This document shows, in pieces, positions 11,647-22,783 of a stretch of DNA of 64,000 nucleotides. Both the position numbers and the translations under genes were made by a program. The DNA comes from Isoetes taiwanensis. Taxonomy: Eukaryota; Streptophyta; Lycopodiopsida; Isoetales; Isoetaceae. How positions within the stretch are numbered: position 1 is the first letter of the stretch; each line of letters opens with the position of its first letter. The DNA lies in contig JAJEKV010000214.1 in the NCBI GenBank assembly GCA_021234155.1, forward strand, positions 855,581 to 919,580, in the 5' to 3' direction. The notes under the pieces were generated by a model. It was not told where the DNA came from. It made no database searches and saw nothing but the letters and a program-made list of their open reading frames with translations.

Positions 11647-13403
11647 ATGGCTCCTGCCAGACAGGCTGATGGGGGATCGATTGAGCCTCATGGCTTGGGG
11701 CTGAAGCCAAGGGAGATGGCGAGGAGGAAGAATCCTCCAAGAACGGGAAGGGCGCTGGTCTCGGCATGCATGAAGAGGCGCTTTGAGAGGAAGTGGCATG
11801 CAATTGGTGGCGCAGGATGAGGGAGCTCTTGAATCCCCTTCCGGTTGAGAGGTATGTGGATTGCTCTTCCTCTCAATATAATTCGAGACCCCAAAGTGGA
11901 TTGTGTTTTGAGACTCCGGTCTTGATCCCATCAAGCATGCCCCTTTGAAACTGGATCTGATGCCCTCTTCCCCCTGTGGCTTGGGAAGGGAGCACTTGCT
12001 GGTGATGCCCTCTTCTAGGGTGCATGTAGCTGATGTGCCTCTGGGGGGTGCCCCCGGATACCCTCTCGGGATGCCGTGGCGGCAGCCCCAACTCCCGGCG
12101 CCCGGCCCCGGGCGAGCACGACATGTTGCCGCATCACTTTCGGCCGAGGTTTTCAGATTGGATCAAGCGCAAGGCTGGGAGTGTAGGACTGCCCAGGTGT
12201 TCAAGAGGCTCGAAATTTGTGGAGGATCATCACTCTATTGACTTGCGGTGACTCTTCCGAGACTCCATGGATAGATATTGATCATACCGGACATGTTCGG
12301 ACCATTGAGAATCTAGTTTCATTTGCGGTATTGGGCTACTTCACGGGTTACATATTGGACACGAGGAGGTTTAGCTCTTGGCTTACTAGGACATCGAGGC
12401 AGATTGGTTTGCCGGTGTATCGGATCTCAAATTCCTACCAAATAATTTCTTCATAATCATGTTTGAGGCTGAGTCTTAGATGCGGCAATTGGTTAGTCTG
12501 GGGTGGATACTTTGGGTGAATCTTATGTGTTGTATCGAAGATATATTCGGCAATGTCCACCAGTTCTTTGGCAGCTTAAAATCCCGTGTTGGTTTTGATT
12601 TAGGATCTTCCTCCCGATCCGATGGTGCCTGATTTCTTGGTTTCTATGGCTAATGGCCGGGTGTATATTTGGCTCATTCTATTGTGCAGGTCCCTAAGCT
12701 CGTGGTTGCTCGCCGCTTTGCGGCCCCGTGCCCACTTCTCTTCCAAAGGCGTGAGTGGTCCCCGCATTTTTCTTCCGATTGAAGCTTTTGAATGGCTCGA
12801 GATCCGGGCGGATGTTTCCATCTATTGTGCTACCATCCGACCATGTTGATGATCCTGGCCAGTGCGGGTGATGTGGTAGGGGTTGGGGGTGCTTATGCGG
12901 GGGCCGGGATTCTTACGTTCCCGAGGCAAATGCACGGAGGACTCCGTGGTGCAGTGAGTGGAATTGGACGAGGTGGTGTGGTTGGGAGAGGTGGTGTGGG
13001 ACGAGGCCGGGGCAGGCTTGCTGCTGGTCGCCCATTGGATGGCGGGGCTAGGGGACGTTGTGGCTCAGGGGAGGGCTCAGGTGATTTGGTTGTGGCTAGG
13101 TCTGAGGACAGGGTTGTGGGAGGGGCTGGTGATCCTGGTGGGGATGTCCCGGTAGCGGTATGTGCTGAGCATGAGGTGGCTGGAGCATCCCGGTTGGAGG
13201 TAGAGACTAGTGTGGCTCATGACTCTATGGAGGTGCCTGGGGGACTTCCAACACGTGTTGGAAGTGGAATCTCACGTAGAGCGGCTATGGATCATGTTGC
13301 TGTGATTAATCCTCTGGCTCTAGATGATGACTCTGTGGAGTGGGCTGATGGCCTGGTGGGTAGGCATGTGGGGCTGGACACTTCTCCTCCGGAGGATGAA
13401 TAG
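11647..13403 (+). pseudogene. L1-type LINE ORF1 (nucleic-acid-binding protein), broken
   Basis: A plausible start is the ATG at 11647 (MAPARQADGG), followed by a basic region (RRKNPPRTGR, CMKRRFERKW). After frame changes, the frame at 12217-12456 reads ENLVSFAVLGYFTGY, then RRFSSWLTRTSRQIGLPVY, which resembles the DUF4283 domain of plant LINE and retrotransposon ORF1 proteins. The last part (12792-13403) is Gly/Arg-rich (GRGGVVGRGGVGRGRGRL), then acidic, ending SPPEDE. The end overlaps the start of the endonuclease frame, as is common between LINE ORFs. No intact CCHC knuckle was seen. Confidence 0.5.
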
Positions 13404-14070
13404 GTCGATCCTTAGTGGGGAATGTGCGGGGGTGCGGTCCTCTAGTAGTAAGAGGGCCCGTGTTTCTTTGGCACTTCGGCAGTTGCGTCCTGATATTGTT
13501 TGTATTCAGGAGCATAAGTGTCACAGGGGTGATATGTCTAGGCTCATGAATATGGTTGGTAGGCAGTTTTCCTCTATTGCTTCTTCTTCTGGGCAGACTA
13601 GTGGGGGTACTCTTATTGCTTGGAGGATAGATGTGCAGGTCACGTACTCTGCAGCCAGAAAAGGTTTGGTCGGGTGGGCAATAATTAAGTGGTTGGAGGG
13701 AGGGCAAGAGTGGGGGATTGTTAATGTTTATGCCCTAATCAGCCCTCGTGAGGGGTGCTTTATGGGCCACGCAGCTCGAATAAGTTGGGCGCAGCCCTGC
13801 CGGGCTGCGTGTCGCCGGTTGTTGTTAGGGGACTTCAATATGGTAGAGCGCAGTAGAGGATCGCTCGTTGGATTTTGCGGGAACCCGTGTTGTGCATGGT
13901 TTGAGAGGGACCAATGGTCTCGCTTTGTTGCAGGATTTGGCCTTGGTTGAGGTCCCCGGGGACTTGTCTTTCACCTATTGTAATAGGCAGATTGGTGCGG
14001 GCGGGCATATGCTAGGCATGACCAGGTGTTATGCTTCCCCCATGCGGATGGATGGTGCCCTCTTCTAGCC
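13403..14070 (+). pseudogene. LINE ORF2 endonuclease domain (APE/EEP type), broken
   Basis: The frame within 13324-13950 carries the usual order of the L1 endonuclease: LALRQLRPDIVCIQEHKCHR (catalytic Glu in QEHK), GGTLIAW, VNVYA, and LLGDFNMV (the GDFN motif). A frameshift near 13868 moves the C-terminal part to the frame at 13868-14068 (EVPGDLSFTYCNRQIG). The initial WNVRG-type motif is degraded to ECAGVRSSS. This enzyme nicks target DNA for target-primed reverse transcription. Frameshifts show it is inactive. The stretch 14071-14544 is the decayed linker to the RT. Confidence 0.75.
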
Positions 14071-14544
14071 GGAGTAACATTTCAATGTCTACCTCCATTT
14101 TGATCATTACCCTCGGGTTTTGTCGGTCGAGGGTCCGGTTGGCGTGTTCCGTTTGAACACCCTACCGGGCGATCGCGGATTTCTACCAAAGGTCGAGTTG
14201 TGGCTTGATATCTTTTCATCTCAAGGGTATGTCTAGTATGGTGACCGCATTGGCGAGGGGTGAAGCATTTTGCCAAGGTCTTTGGTAGGCGTGTGCAGCA
14301 GGAGCGGCGGGGAGTTGCATGGTCTCTATCGGGGAGTTGGAGAAGATTCGGCGCGACCTTCCGATGGCATTAGGGGAGAATGCGGTGTTACAGCGTATTG
14401 TTGCTTCGAGCTTGAGCAGGTTAAAGTGCGGGGAGGCACGTGTGAAGGCAGCCCTTACCGGTTGAAGGAGGGGGACACAAGTTCGTTCGATTGTTCTTGA
14501 GCAGCTAGGCAACGGCGATATCAAAGATCTATGGCGCCCTTGCT

Positions 14545-15985
14545 TTGCCCGATGGCCGGACTTTGGAGGATCCCGCTGATTTGCAGAGGTATGTGCATGC
14601 CCATTTCTCAGGGTTTTTCGCACAGCGCACTCTACTCTATGAGCAGGAGATGCAGGAGCTTGTTTTGGGGGCTGTTAAGCCATCTATTCTGCCTCACCAG
14701 TGTGAGAGCTTGGAGCAGGAGCTCTCCAGAGAGGATTTAGCGGCGGCATGTATGTGCATGGCCAAGGATAAATGTCCTGGGCTGGATGGCATCCCTGTGG
14801 AGTTCTTTCAGACTTATTGGGAGTGGGCTGGTGAGTCAGTGTACCAGGTGTATCTTGAGTTGCTGCAGTCTTCTCAAATGGATAGGATCTTGAATACTGC
14901 ATGCATTTCCTTGATTCCTAAGGTTAAGCAGTCGTCTACGATTAAGCATGATTTCATTAATTGGAGAAAATAACGCAATTTTGAGAATTTTAAGCACACC
15001 TAATTGGCTCAAGCACAAATACTTTCACCTAGTTCTCGAGCCCAAGAAACATGAGGTAATTAACATACACATATACATACAAATTATGTGTTATACTTGT
15101 ACGTGTACATGATACTTGTAGAAGCCTATCTCCTTGTTGTCCTCTGTGTATAAGATTATTGCAAAAGCCCTGGCAGAGAAGTTGAAGCCGGTGCTGACTT
15201 CTTCCATTAGTAAGGTGCAGTCTGGGTTTGTCCCTGAGAGGAACATTTTGACTAATGTTGCTGCAGCTTATGAGGGCCTTTATTGGGCCAGAAGAACAGG
15301 TCAAGGCATTGCCTATCTTAAGCTTGACTTTGCCAAAGCTTACGATAGTGTCCGTTGGGAGTTCCTGTCTGCCATGATGTTAGCATTGGGCTGTGGTCCA
15401 CGCTTTTACGAGGCGATCATGAAGCCGCATAGGTCAAAGACGCTACTTGGTGGTGTGAAGGTGAACCCTCTCGCCTTTTTCTCCTTAGGCAGAGGGGTGC
15501 GTCCGGGGTGCCCTTTTGTTTTTTTTACGATTGTGGCGAGGCACCTTTGTCTCGCTTGTTTTTGGCTGCAGCGGAGGAGGGTGGTGGATGGGCTTGGATG
15601 TAGGATGGTAGCCAGCAGATTATTAATCAGTTTGCCGATGACACTTTCCTCTTCTTGGTGGCAGAGAGAGGAATTTGCGGAATATGAAGGGTTTGTTGGA
15701 TACTTTCTCCTTGGCCTCGGGCATTCTTCTGAATTGGGGTAAGTGCTCCGCATTATGGGCCCAAATGACTCCGCCCCCCTCTTGTTTGGCTTTATTTCCT
15801 TGGAAGGTGCTTCCAGGTAATGTGTGTACTAAGCTGTTGGGTATTCCCTTTGGAGGGGATGTTTCCATGGGGAGGGTGTGGGATGAGATTTTGCAGGGGT
15901 TGCAGAAACACCTCAATTGGTGGAAGGGTAGCAAGTTGTCCATGGCAGGTAGGATCACTATTGTCAAGTCAAGCACTTTGTAGCA
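14545..15985 (+). pseudogene. LINE ORF2 reverse transcriptase and post-RT region, broken
   Basis: The frame at 14545-14973 reads LQRYVHAHFSGFF, then AKDKCPGLDGIPVEFFQTYW, then ISLIPKVKQ: the L1 RT start. After an insertion of about 166 bp the RT resumes at 15125 with PISLLSSVYKIIAKALAEKL, then QSGFVPERNI and LKLDFAKAYDSVRWEFL (first catalytic Asp), then RGVRPGCP. The catalytic INQFADDTFLF lies in another frame at about 15622-15654. The post-RT part (15675-15983) has LASGILLNWGKCS, LLGIPFGG and GRITIVKS. All key residues are still visible, which suggests only moderate age, but several frameshifts and the insertion inactivate it. Confidence 0.8.
14956..15121. mobile_element. Small insertion inside the LINE RT
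   Basis: The conserved RT phrase HDF-(R/K)-PISLLSS is split between TTC at 14953-14955 and CCTATCTCC at 15125. The intervening 166 bp or so is AT-rich, noncoding and unlike the LINE around it. It contains TAATTGG/TAATTAA-type phrases and TACTTGTA-type direct repeats near its right end. No clear terminal inverted repeat or target duplication was found, so its class is unknown. Confidence 0.55.
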
Positions 15986-16001
15986 CTCATGTGTATACAA
16001 T

Positions 16002-17486
16002 TGTGACGCCCCTACTGTGATACTCTGGTGCCCATACGGGTGTACAAACAGGAGTTCATCCCCGCACCAGCTCCCACGATACAAGGCCCTCCACACATCA
16101 TCCGCGGACCGCTTAGAGTCCACGGTGGGAAGAGTGAAGGGGTCATTCTACCCCGCCTTCCTCGTGGCCTACCTAGGCATGGGAAGCATAAACATACACG
16201 TCGGTAACATAACATCACATATCCACCTCCGAAAGGTGGCACATCAACATCTGCATAGACAAAGATCAACACAATACAAAGGAAGTTCCTACCCAAGGCT
16301 CGGACTCGGGGGGATGCCCGACTAGCTTGGGTCTCAGGAGTTGAAGAGCATTTAATCATGACAATGGATTGGGCTGGCATAAGAACATGGCTTAGGGTTG
16401 TCCACTCCATCCCCCCTCCATTGCACACCTTGCGCAGTAGGTTGAAAAGTGTTGGGACGACTATAGCAAGGGTGCATAGCCAAAGGGGCTACTCCCTGGG
16501 TTACATCTCCCCAGCCCCGATGGGGCGGGGTAGGGATTGCTCCCTCCAGAGATCTACATGCTAACCCAAGGTGACTAGAGGGCCACTGCCCTTATTCGAC
16601 TTAACCCACTGGAAGGTGAACACCACCCCACGGGTGTCGAGCCCATGCCTTACCCACACTCAGTGGCAAGCCATTAGACCTAGTCACTCTGATCCCCGGT
16701 AGGCCTTACACACCAGAGGGATCGGTCGAGGGTCAGAACACGAACCTCATTCTAAGCCAGTCTGGCCCCTTCACCCACAACCAGGTGGGCTCTTGTACAC
16801 AGGCCGAATCTAGTAATGCACTAAGAGGGACTAGCTAGGAGCATCATCTATTAAGCTTTAGGTCTCTACCCCCCTTTCCAATACAATGAGTACACAGAAT
16901 ACATCCGTCCATCATATCAACATAAGTAATAAGAACTAATCTAATACATAGAGTTAGGTTCTTTAGTTAGAGTCAATCTCAGGATCTGCTTGACTACTAA
17001 GGGCGATTTAATAGGCTAAACCTACTGGTTCGAAGGCTGGAATAAGGTTTAAGCTATTCAATCGACCAAATACCGATCCTCGTTCCCTCCTCTCGATCCA
17101 AGCGCCCATGTCTCTCGCTTCCGCCGGGATGCGGTGGGAAAAGATGATCCCGACAAGGCGCGGGGCGATCGTGGGAGTTGGGATTGCCTCCTCGCACGCA
17201 AACCTGAGCTCGGAAGGTCCTCAGGGCTTAAAAAGGGAATGTTAGGGTTTGGTGCCTTATGTAGGCTATCAGTTAGATTTAGGGTTTCCATGACCCTTGG
17301 GCTACCTTTAATAGGTTAAAGGTCTAAAGGTGCGCGCATTGCTAAGTGTGCGCACCATTGCAAGTTGCCCCCTAGGGCGTCCTTGCTTGGGTACAAGTTG
17401 GCGTATACGTCGACTGGACGGCGTGTACGCGTGACGACGCAGTACGGTATACGTCTTGAGACCGTATATCGTACTGGAACGTCACA
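16002..17486 (-). mobile_element. 3' LTR of a minus-strand gypsy chromovirus (copy 2)
   Basis: The plus strand starts TGTGACGCCCCTACTG and ends CTGGAACGTCACA (1485 bp). A purine tract of the minus strand abuts its right edge, and the chromovirus pol lies beyond, so it is the 3' LTR of that element. It inserted into the LINE; the five bases before it are ACAAT. The matching 5' LTR was not found. It is related to, but clearly diverged from, the LTR at 2893-4479. Confidence 0.75.
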
Positions 17487-17500
17487 TTCTCCCCACCTTG
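17487..17500 (-). other. Polypurine tract of the chromovirus
   Basis: The minus strand reads CAAGGTGGGGAGAA directly before the LTR start TGTGACG. This is the expected plus-strand primer site of an LTR retrotransposon and fixes the element's orientation. Confidence 0.75.
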
Positions 17501-18308
17501 AATTGATGCTGTCCGCAGCATCGTGGGTCTCCCCACCTTGGGATCTCCTTAACCTGCAATCAACCTCATGCATAGGACATACTTATTACTACAGTTATAC
17601 ATTTAATAGAATTACCTCAAGGTAATATTTATAGAACATTATTATACTATTATTCAATCCAATAGTTATCACTTGCCATTATACAATAACTCCTAATGTT
17701 TCGGTTTTATTATTAATTGTACAATTATTCTTCGAGGTACTCTTTATTCCTTGCAACACATTACAACAAAATTGTGTTGCAAGTCTTCGTAGTTCGACCT
17801 CCTGGCCCTCCGGAGCGCTCTATTGGCCTGCAGGTCAACACTACGTTAGTACCATTAATATTAATTAAAATTTTTGGTTATATGGTGACCACCCCACCTA
17901 TCTACATGGATGCATGGCTAATCTCCCGGCGTAGGAAGAGGGTGAATCTTCCATTATGGCCGTGGAGACAGTGCCTATATGCCTATATGCCACTCATGCC
18001 TACACCTTTAGTTGCCCAGCGTGGATAGGTCCTTCCCGTATATGGGGCGTGAAGGCCAGATTCCTCCTATCAAAGCATATATGGGGCTAGAGGTGCTTTT
18101 CCTATCAATGCATTCCTCAATGACCTCCTTTCTTCGAGGTGGCCTACTTCCGTGGGGCAAGTAGACTTTCCAAAGACCACTTGGTCATGCCTACATTGAC
18201 ATTACACCACGTCCTAGAGATCACCGTAGTAATCTCATCATCGGTTACACGCATGCAACCTTTACCTCATAGGTTGCATGCGTAGATTATACTTAACTAG
18301 GCAAGCTG
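17501..18308 (-). other. Chromovirus 3' noncoding spacer
   Basis: Sequence between the stop of the integrase-chromodomain frame and the purine tract. It has no coding signal. It contains GAATTGATGCTGTCCGCAGC and ATGCAACC/GGTTGCAT inverted phrases near 18255-18280. Confidence 0.5.
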
Positions 18309-19388
18309 TTAATCTATACAAATCGACATGCCTGAGCCGATTTCTTCGGAGATGACCTTGCCGTCCCATTGCTCCATAAACTGTGGGTACCGTTTTTCCA
18401 GATCTCTTTTAAGTACCCATGTCGCGTCTTCCACCAGCAAGTGTTTCCACTTGACCAAGTATTGGAGAAACTCCGATCTCCTTGTTTTCTTGAATGCTTT
18501 ATCAAGAATTAGTTCTGGAACTATTTCTATCTGCTCTTCTGTCATTTCCAACATCGTTGGAGTGTCCAGGACTTCATCTGGGTTGGGAGTGTGCTTCTTC
18601 AGCAAACTCACGTGGAAGACTTTGTGGATCTTTAAGTGTGCTGGCAAGTCTAACTTGTAGGATTGGTTACCCACTCTCTTGACTATTTTGAAGGGTCCAG
18701 CCCACCTTGGAGCAAGCTTCTTGCAATTGCCGATGCGGAGCTTTGCCTGCTTTACTTTGATCTTCAGCCATACATCATCTCCAACTTGGAATTCTCTGAC
18801 TGTCCGATGTTTGTCGGCAATGCTCTTCTGCCGACTCCTTGCTGCTAGAAGGTACCCTCGAACTTCTTCCACAAGTTGCTGCATGTCGCTCAACATTTGC
18901 TGTGAAACTTCCACTTTTGACACGGGATTGTGCCAAGTGTCTGGAGTTAGGCATTGGTAGCCGTAGTTGATCATGAACGGCGACATTTGGGATGATTCTT
19001 GCTTGGTGCTATTGTATACAAACTCCACCAAGTGAATAAATTCCTCCCACATACCTTGCTTGTTCCAGACATAGTTTCGGAGCATGTCTTCCAATATTCT
19101 ATTGACACGCTCCGTTTGCCCATCCGTCTGTGGATGATAGGCCGTGCTCATGGATAGCTTCGTTCCAATCGTTGTGAAGAGATCCTGCCAGAAGGCACTG
19201 ATGAACTTCGGATCTCGGTCGGAGATAATTTCCCTTGGCATGCCATGGAGTCTGAAAATCTCTTTGGTGAAGGGCTTTGCCGTATCCACAGCTGTGTCCG
19301 TGGTCCTGCAAGGCACGAAATGGGCCATCTTCGACAACTTGTCGACTACGACTATCAAGGCATCCTTACCTCTTACTGTTCTTGGCAT
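18309..19388 (-). CDS. Integrase core plus chromodomain of a gypsy chromovirus (open frame, N-terminal truncated)
   Basis: An open frame of 359 residues. The integrase core has Asp16 (VVVDKLSKMAHFVP), Asp57 (SDRDPKF) and Glu93 (DGQTERVNR), with the exact 35-residue spacing of the DD35E triad. Next come the C-terminal DNA-binding region (VGDDVWLKIK, LAPRWAGPFKIVKRVG, HKVFHVSLLKKH) and, at about residues 290-342, a chromodomain (FLQYLVKWKHLLVEDATWV). Chromodomains guide integration into chromatin. The frame begins PRTVRGKDA and lacks the usual HHCC zinc-binding domain: only about 110 bp separate it from the RNase H end (VADALSRHPP near 19490), where about 100 residues would be expected. It is unlikely to be a functional integrase, although no stop interrupts the core. 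Confidence 0.85.
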   Translation of the reverse strand: MPRTVRGKDALIVVVDKLSKMAHFVPCRTTDTAVDTAKPFTKEIFRLHGMPREIISDRDPKFISAFWQDLFTTIGTKLSMSTAYHPQTDGQTERVNRILEDMLRNYVWNKQGMWEEFIHLVEFVYNSTKQESSQMSPFMINYGYQCLTPDTWHNPVSKVEVSQQMLSDMQQLVEEVRGYLLAARSRQKSIADKHRTVREFQVGDDVWLKIKVKQAKLRIGNCKKLAPRWAGPFKIVKRVGNQSYKLDLPAHLKIHKVFHVSLLKKHTPNPDEVLDTPTMLEMTEEQIEIVPELILDKAFKKTRRSEFLQYLVKWKHLLVEDATWVLKRDLEKRYPQFMEQWDGKVISEEIGSGMSICID

Positions 19389-21050
19389 CGGTTGGCAAGG
19401 TTTCTTCTATCTTTTTCCCGAAATCGCTGAAGAGCGTCGAGATTGCGTTGCAGTGCACTCGTTGTCGGTGGATGCCTTGAAAGCGCATCCGCTACCACAT
19501 TAAGCTTCCTCGGTTTTGTAGACTATCTCAAAGTCGCACTCCTCGAGAAATTCCATCCACCTTCTCTGCCTTAGATTGAGATGTGGTTGTGTGAATCGTC
19601 TTGGAGGCTCGTGATCGGTGTCCAATGGAACTTCCTCCCTAAGAGGTAATGCCTCTAGATTCTCAACGCATACGACAACCGCTAGCGACTCTTGATCATC
19701 GTCGGATGTAACGCGTTCCAAGGCCGTTCATCTTCCTTGAGTCGCACGCTATTACCCGCTCTTCTTGCATGAGCACCGCACTGTGGCTATCTTGCTTGCG
19801 TCGCCCGCCGCCACCAACTTGTCCTTTTAGGATGTCCGAGGGGTCAAGATGGGGGCGGTTGTCAAAGCTTCCTTCAACAACTCAAATCACGCTTGGGCTT
19901 TCTTGAGCCAATGGTCTACCCAATTTTTGACTTTCTCCGCCTTTCTCAAGTCTATCAGTGGGGCTGCTATCTTTGCGAAGTTCTTTCACTAACTTCCGTA
20001 ATACCGCTAGGCCAAGGAAACTTCGACCTCATGGACGTTCTTTGGTGCGGGCCATTGATTACCGCTTCAATCTTGGCGGGGTCCGCCGAGATTCCTTATG
20101 CTGAAATCACATGACCGAGGTATTCCACCTTTTCTCATTGCGGCGACACTTCGACAACTTGGCATACAACCGATGCCTCCTTAACTTCTCGAGCACTTTT
20201 CTGACGTGCTGAGCATGCTCTTCAATGGATTTATCAGACACCGAATCGTCGCCGAAGAATACTATCACAAAAGTGTCCAAGTATTCCCCGAAGATGTGAT
20301 TCATGAGTCTCATGAACGTAGTCATGGCGTTGGATAGCCCAAATGGCATTACGGTGAATTGTAATGCCCATATCCGGTCCCCGAAAGCCGTTTTGTGGAT
20401 GTCCTCTTCTTTTATTCTGATCTGGTGATAACCCGACCTTAGGTCGATCTTGAGAAGACCTTTGCCCCTTGGAGCTGATCCATCAAGTCGTTACGATCCG
20501 GGGAGTGCGTGACTTGTTCTTGATGGTGTGTTTGTTCAGTTGTTCGTAATCTATGCACATCTCAAGCTTCCATCCTTCTTCTTGACAAAGAGGATGGGTG
20601 CCCCAAATGGTGAGACGCCTTCGGCTGATGAAGCCCGACGAGCAATTCTTGTAACTGCTTCTTTAGTCTGGGTAAAAGTTCATGTGTGGTCATTCTATAT
20701 GGGGCCTTGCTCGCCTGGGCTTGGTCCCTGGTTCGAAAGTGCTATTTCACACTCCACTCCCTGTAAGGAGGAGGAAGCTTTCGATCTCATCACGGAAAGA
20801 GATCGTGGAACTCCGCGATCAAGTTGGCGATTGCCTTGGGCAACTTGCTGAGCACTTTGTCTTCTTTGCTTCCCCTCCGACTCGGGTTCCTCAATCTCGG
20901 TTTGAAGATGTATGCTACCCGCCGCTCTTTATAGATTTGAGCAGCTTCTAATGCATACATACACCGCATGATGGGAGTAACTTCTTTACCCGTGATCTCA
21001 ATGGCTTTGCTGCCGGGCGTTGGGAAGGTCACCTTCCGCTTCCACAATCA
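19389..21050 (-). pseudogene. Chromovirus reverse transcriptase and RNase H, heavily broken
   Basis: Pieces in three minus-strand frames follow the order of a gypsy RT-RNase H: IANLIAEFHDLFP, APYRMTTHELL, LKKQLQELL, DELMDQLQGAKVF, then MPFGLSNAMTTFMRLMN (20349 downward) and FVIVFFGDDSV, the catalytic box in which the two Asp remain but the preceding residues are altered. RNase H pieces are KDKLVAAGDASKIATV and RQRRWMEFLEECDFEIVYKT, ending VADALSR. Many stops and shifts make it inactive. It belongs with the integrase frame downstream on the minus strand. Confidence 0.8.
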
Positions 21051-22660
21051 ATGATGGCCCCGCTGGTCCAAGGTACTCCATTCCAACGATCAAGTCATAC
21101 TTTCCAATGCCCATTACTTCCGCCCCCATCCGATATTAATCCCCGGCAAGTCGATGTCGGTTGATCCTTTTTCCGTACCAGTATGTCTTATCGCTCCCAC
21201 TTGCCAAGATTACGGGTCTTGGTTTGGACTTTAGGGTTTCAATTTCAACATTTCAACCATCCTGGGATGCGGTTATGGCTATTCGGAGTCTATCAAGACT
21301 ATGAAGAACTTGGCCTTTGTCTTCCCCCTTGTGGTGATTACCTTATCTTTGGGTCTCGCTTGCTCAGATCTATAGCAATAGAAAATGTGGCACTCACCCT
21401 CAATGTAATCAGCGTGCCTCCTCGCCGTCCTGCCGTCTGGACGGAGTGTCCCATCCGCCCGATTACGCGATTGCTAAGCTCATAACAAATGGGGTTCGTC
21501 ATTCGCTCGCGGGCTTTTGGAAACATCTAAAGCGGTTTGCTTTTCTATGCATTTCCTCGCTTTTCTCCTTGGGCATCGCACAATAAGAAGGACTGCATCT
21601 TGCTTTGAGTAGTTGGAACCTTCCTGTTTGTCCTTGAAGGACACCGCTTTCTTTCTTCTTTGTTTCTGTAGTTTGCTATTGTATGGGGACTTTCTTTGGG
21701 CTTGGGCTGGCTGCCCCAGGACCGTGAGCTCTGTTGCTTTGTCTCTATCGATAGTAAGGCTGCCTGCGGCGCTGTTTCTCAAGGGCGGGATCCTTGCAAA
21801 CTAGTTGCTTTGGATTCTTCCGATATCTTTTTTTAGGGTCTATTGCCCTTCTACGAGCTTCGGATTTCCTCGATTCGTCCTTCTATGTAGCTTTCCACTG
21901 CGTGTTTCATTTCGGCTTTAGGGCACATCTGATCTTAGTCTCATGAATTCTTGATTGTACTTACGCAGATCTTTTTGTAACCCTCGCTGAATCAGAACTG
22001 CTGCATCATATTCGACTTGTGTTCCCGAGGAACATAGTGGTTTTTGAAAGCTTTTGAGAACTTCTTAAATCGGCATGCGTCTCTGCTCAATCCATGGGCC
22101 TTGGCATAGCCCTTCCACCGGATCGTATGCGGCCCCTTTCGGGGTTGGTGTCGCCACCACGCCTTTGTCTTTATCCTTCATTCCAGTGGCGTTGCCATAC
22201 TGGGCTCATTTTGGTCGAGCCATGCCTCTCTTGCCTTAAACCGAGGATCTGTTCGCCCATAGAACTGCTCGGTTTCCTTTCCACATTGCCCAGTGCTGAG
22301 TCCACCTTCTTCTGGTAATCCAGGGCCTTAGTGTCCTTCTGTCTGTTGTCTCTACGGTCCGGCGCCTGCTCGGCCTCTTTCTCGGATTCAGAATCCGAGG
22401 TCGAAGCTGAGTCTGGAGGAGGTCTGGGCTAGGGGACCTCCTTCTCTTATTCCTCCTCTTGTCTTTTTCGGACTTTTGGGTGTCGTTGCTGGGAGTGATG
22501 CTTGGGCTGCTAGTAGGGCCTTTATCCGGTCCGGCTCATTTCGCATCTCGGTGACATCTCCTCTTTCGGGGTCATCGGACCATATCCTTCAAACATGTTC
22601 CTTTGAAGGGGTTGCCTGTCGGGGGTCTCTTCATCCTGTTGGGCCTTACGTTTTTGCTTT
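21051..22660 (-). pseudogene. Chromovirus gag and protease region, degraded
   Basis: Minus-strand sequence upstream of the RT in the element's own direction. Visible pieces are NMFEGYGPMTPKEE (about 22600), a charged Lys/Glu/Arg-rich stretch (21480-21782), and a part resembling the start of the retropepsin-RT linker (KVTFPTPGSKAIEITGKEV, from 21047 downward). No intact CCHC knuckle or DSGA-type protease motif is left. The assignment rests mainly on position between the RT and the element's 5' side. Confidence 0.45.
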
Positions 22661-22783
22661 CCGGATTCGTTGTTCCCTATCGCATACACAATTGGTCGTG
22701 GTTGTACGCTTAGTTTTATTTGTTCTCTTGCATTATATGTGATGTTGGTATAGTTGTGGAACAAAAATACATCAACAAAACAT

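Larger units (their letters stand above)
11400..16001 (+). mobile_element. Decayed L1-type LINE, 3' end cut off by an LTR insertion
   Basis: In order on the plus strand: an ORF1-like region, an APE-type endonuclease, a reverse transcriptase with an L1-style FADD motif and a post-RT region. The reading frame changes repeatedly, so the copy is dead. At 16002 an LTR begins and the LINE sequence stops in the post-RT region (VKSSTL, then in another frame CSTHVYT). The 5' limit is uncertain. Confidence 0.75.

Noticed and set aside
18328-19503. Plus-strand frames of 60-119 residues
   Set aside because: Antisense shadows of the integrase-chromodomain frame.
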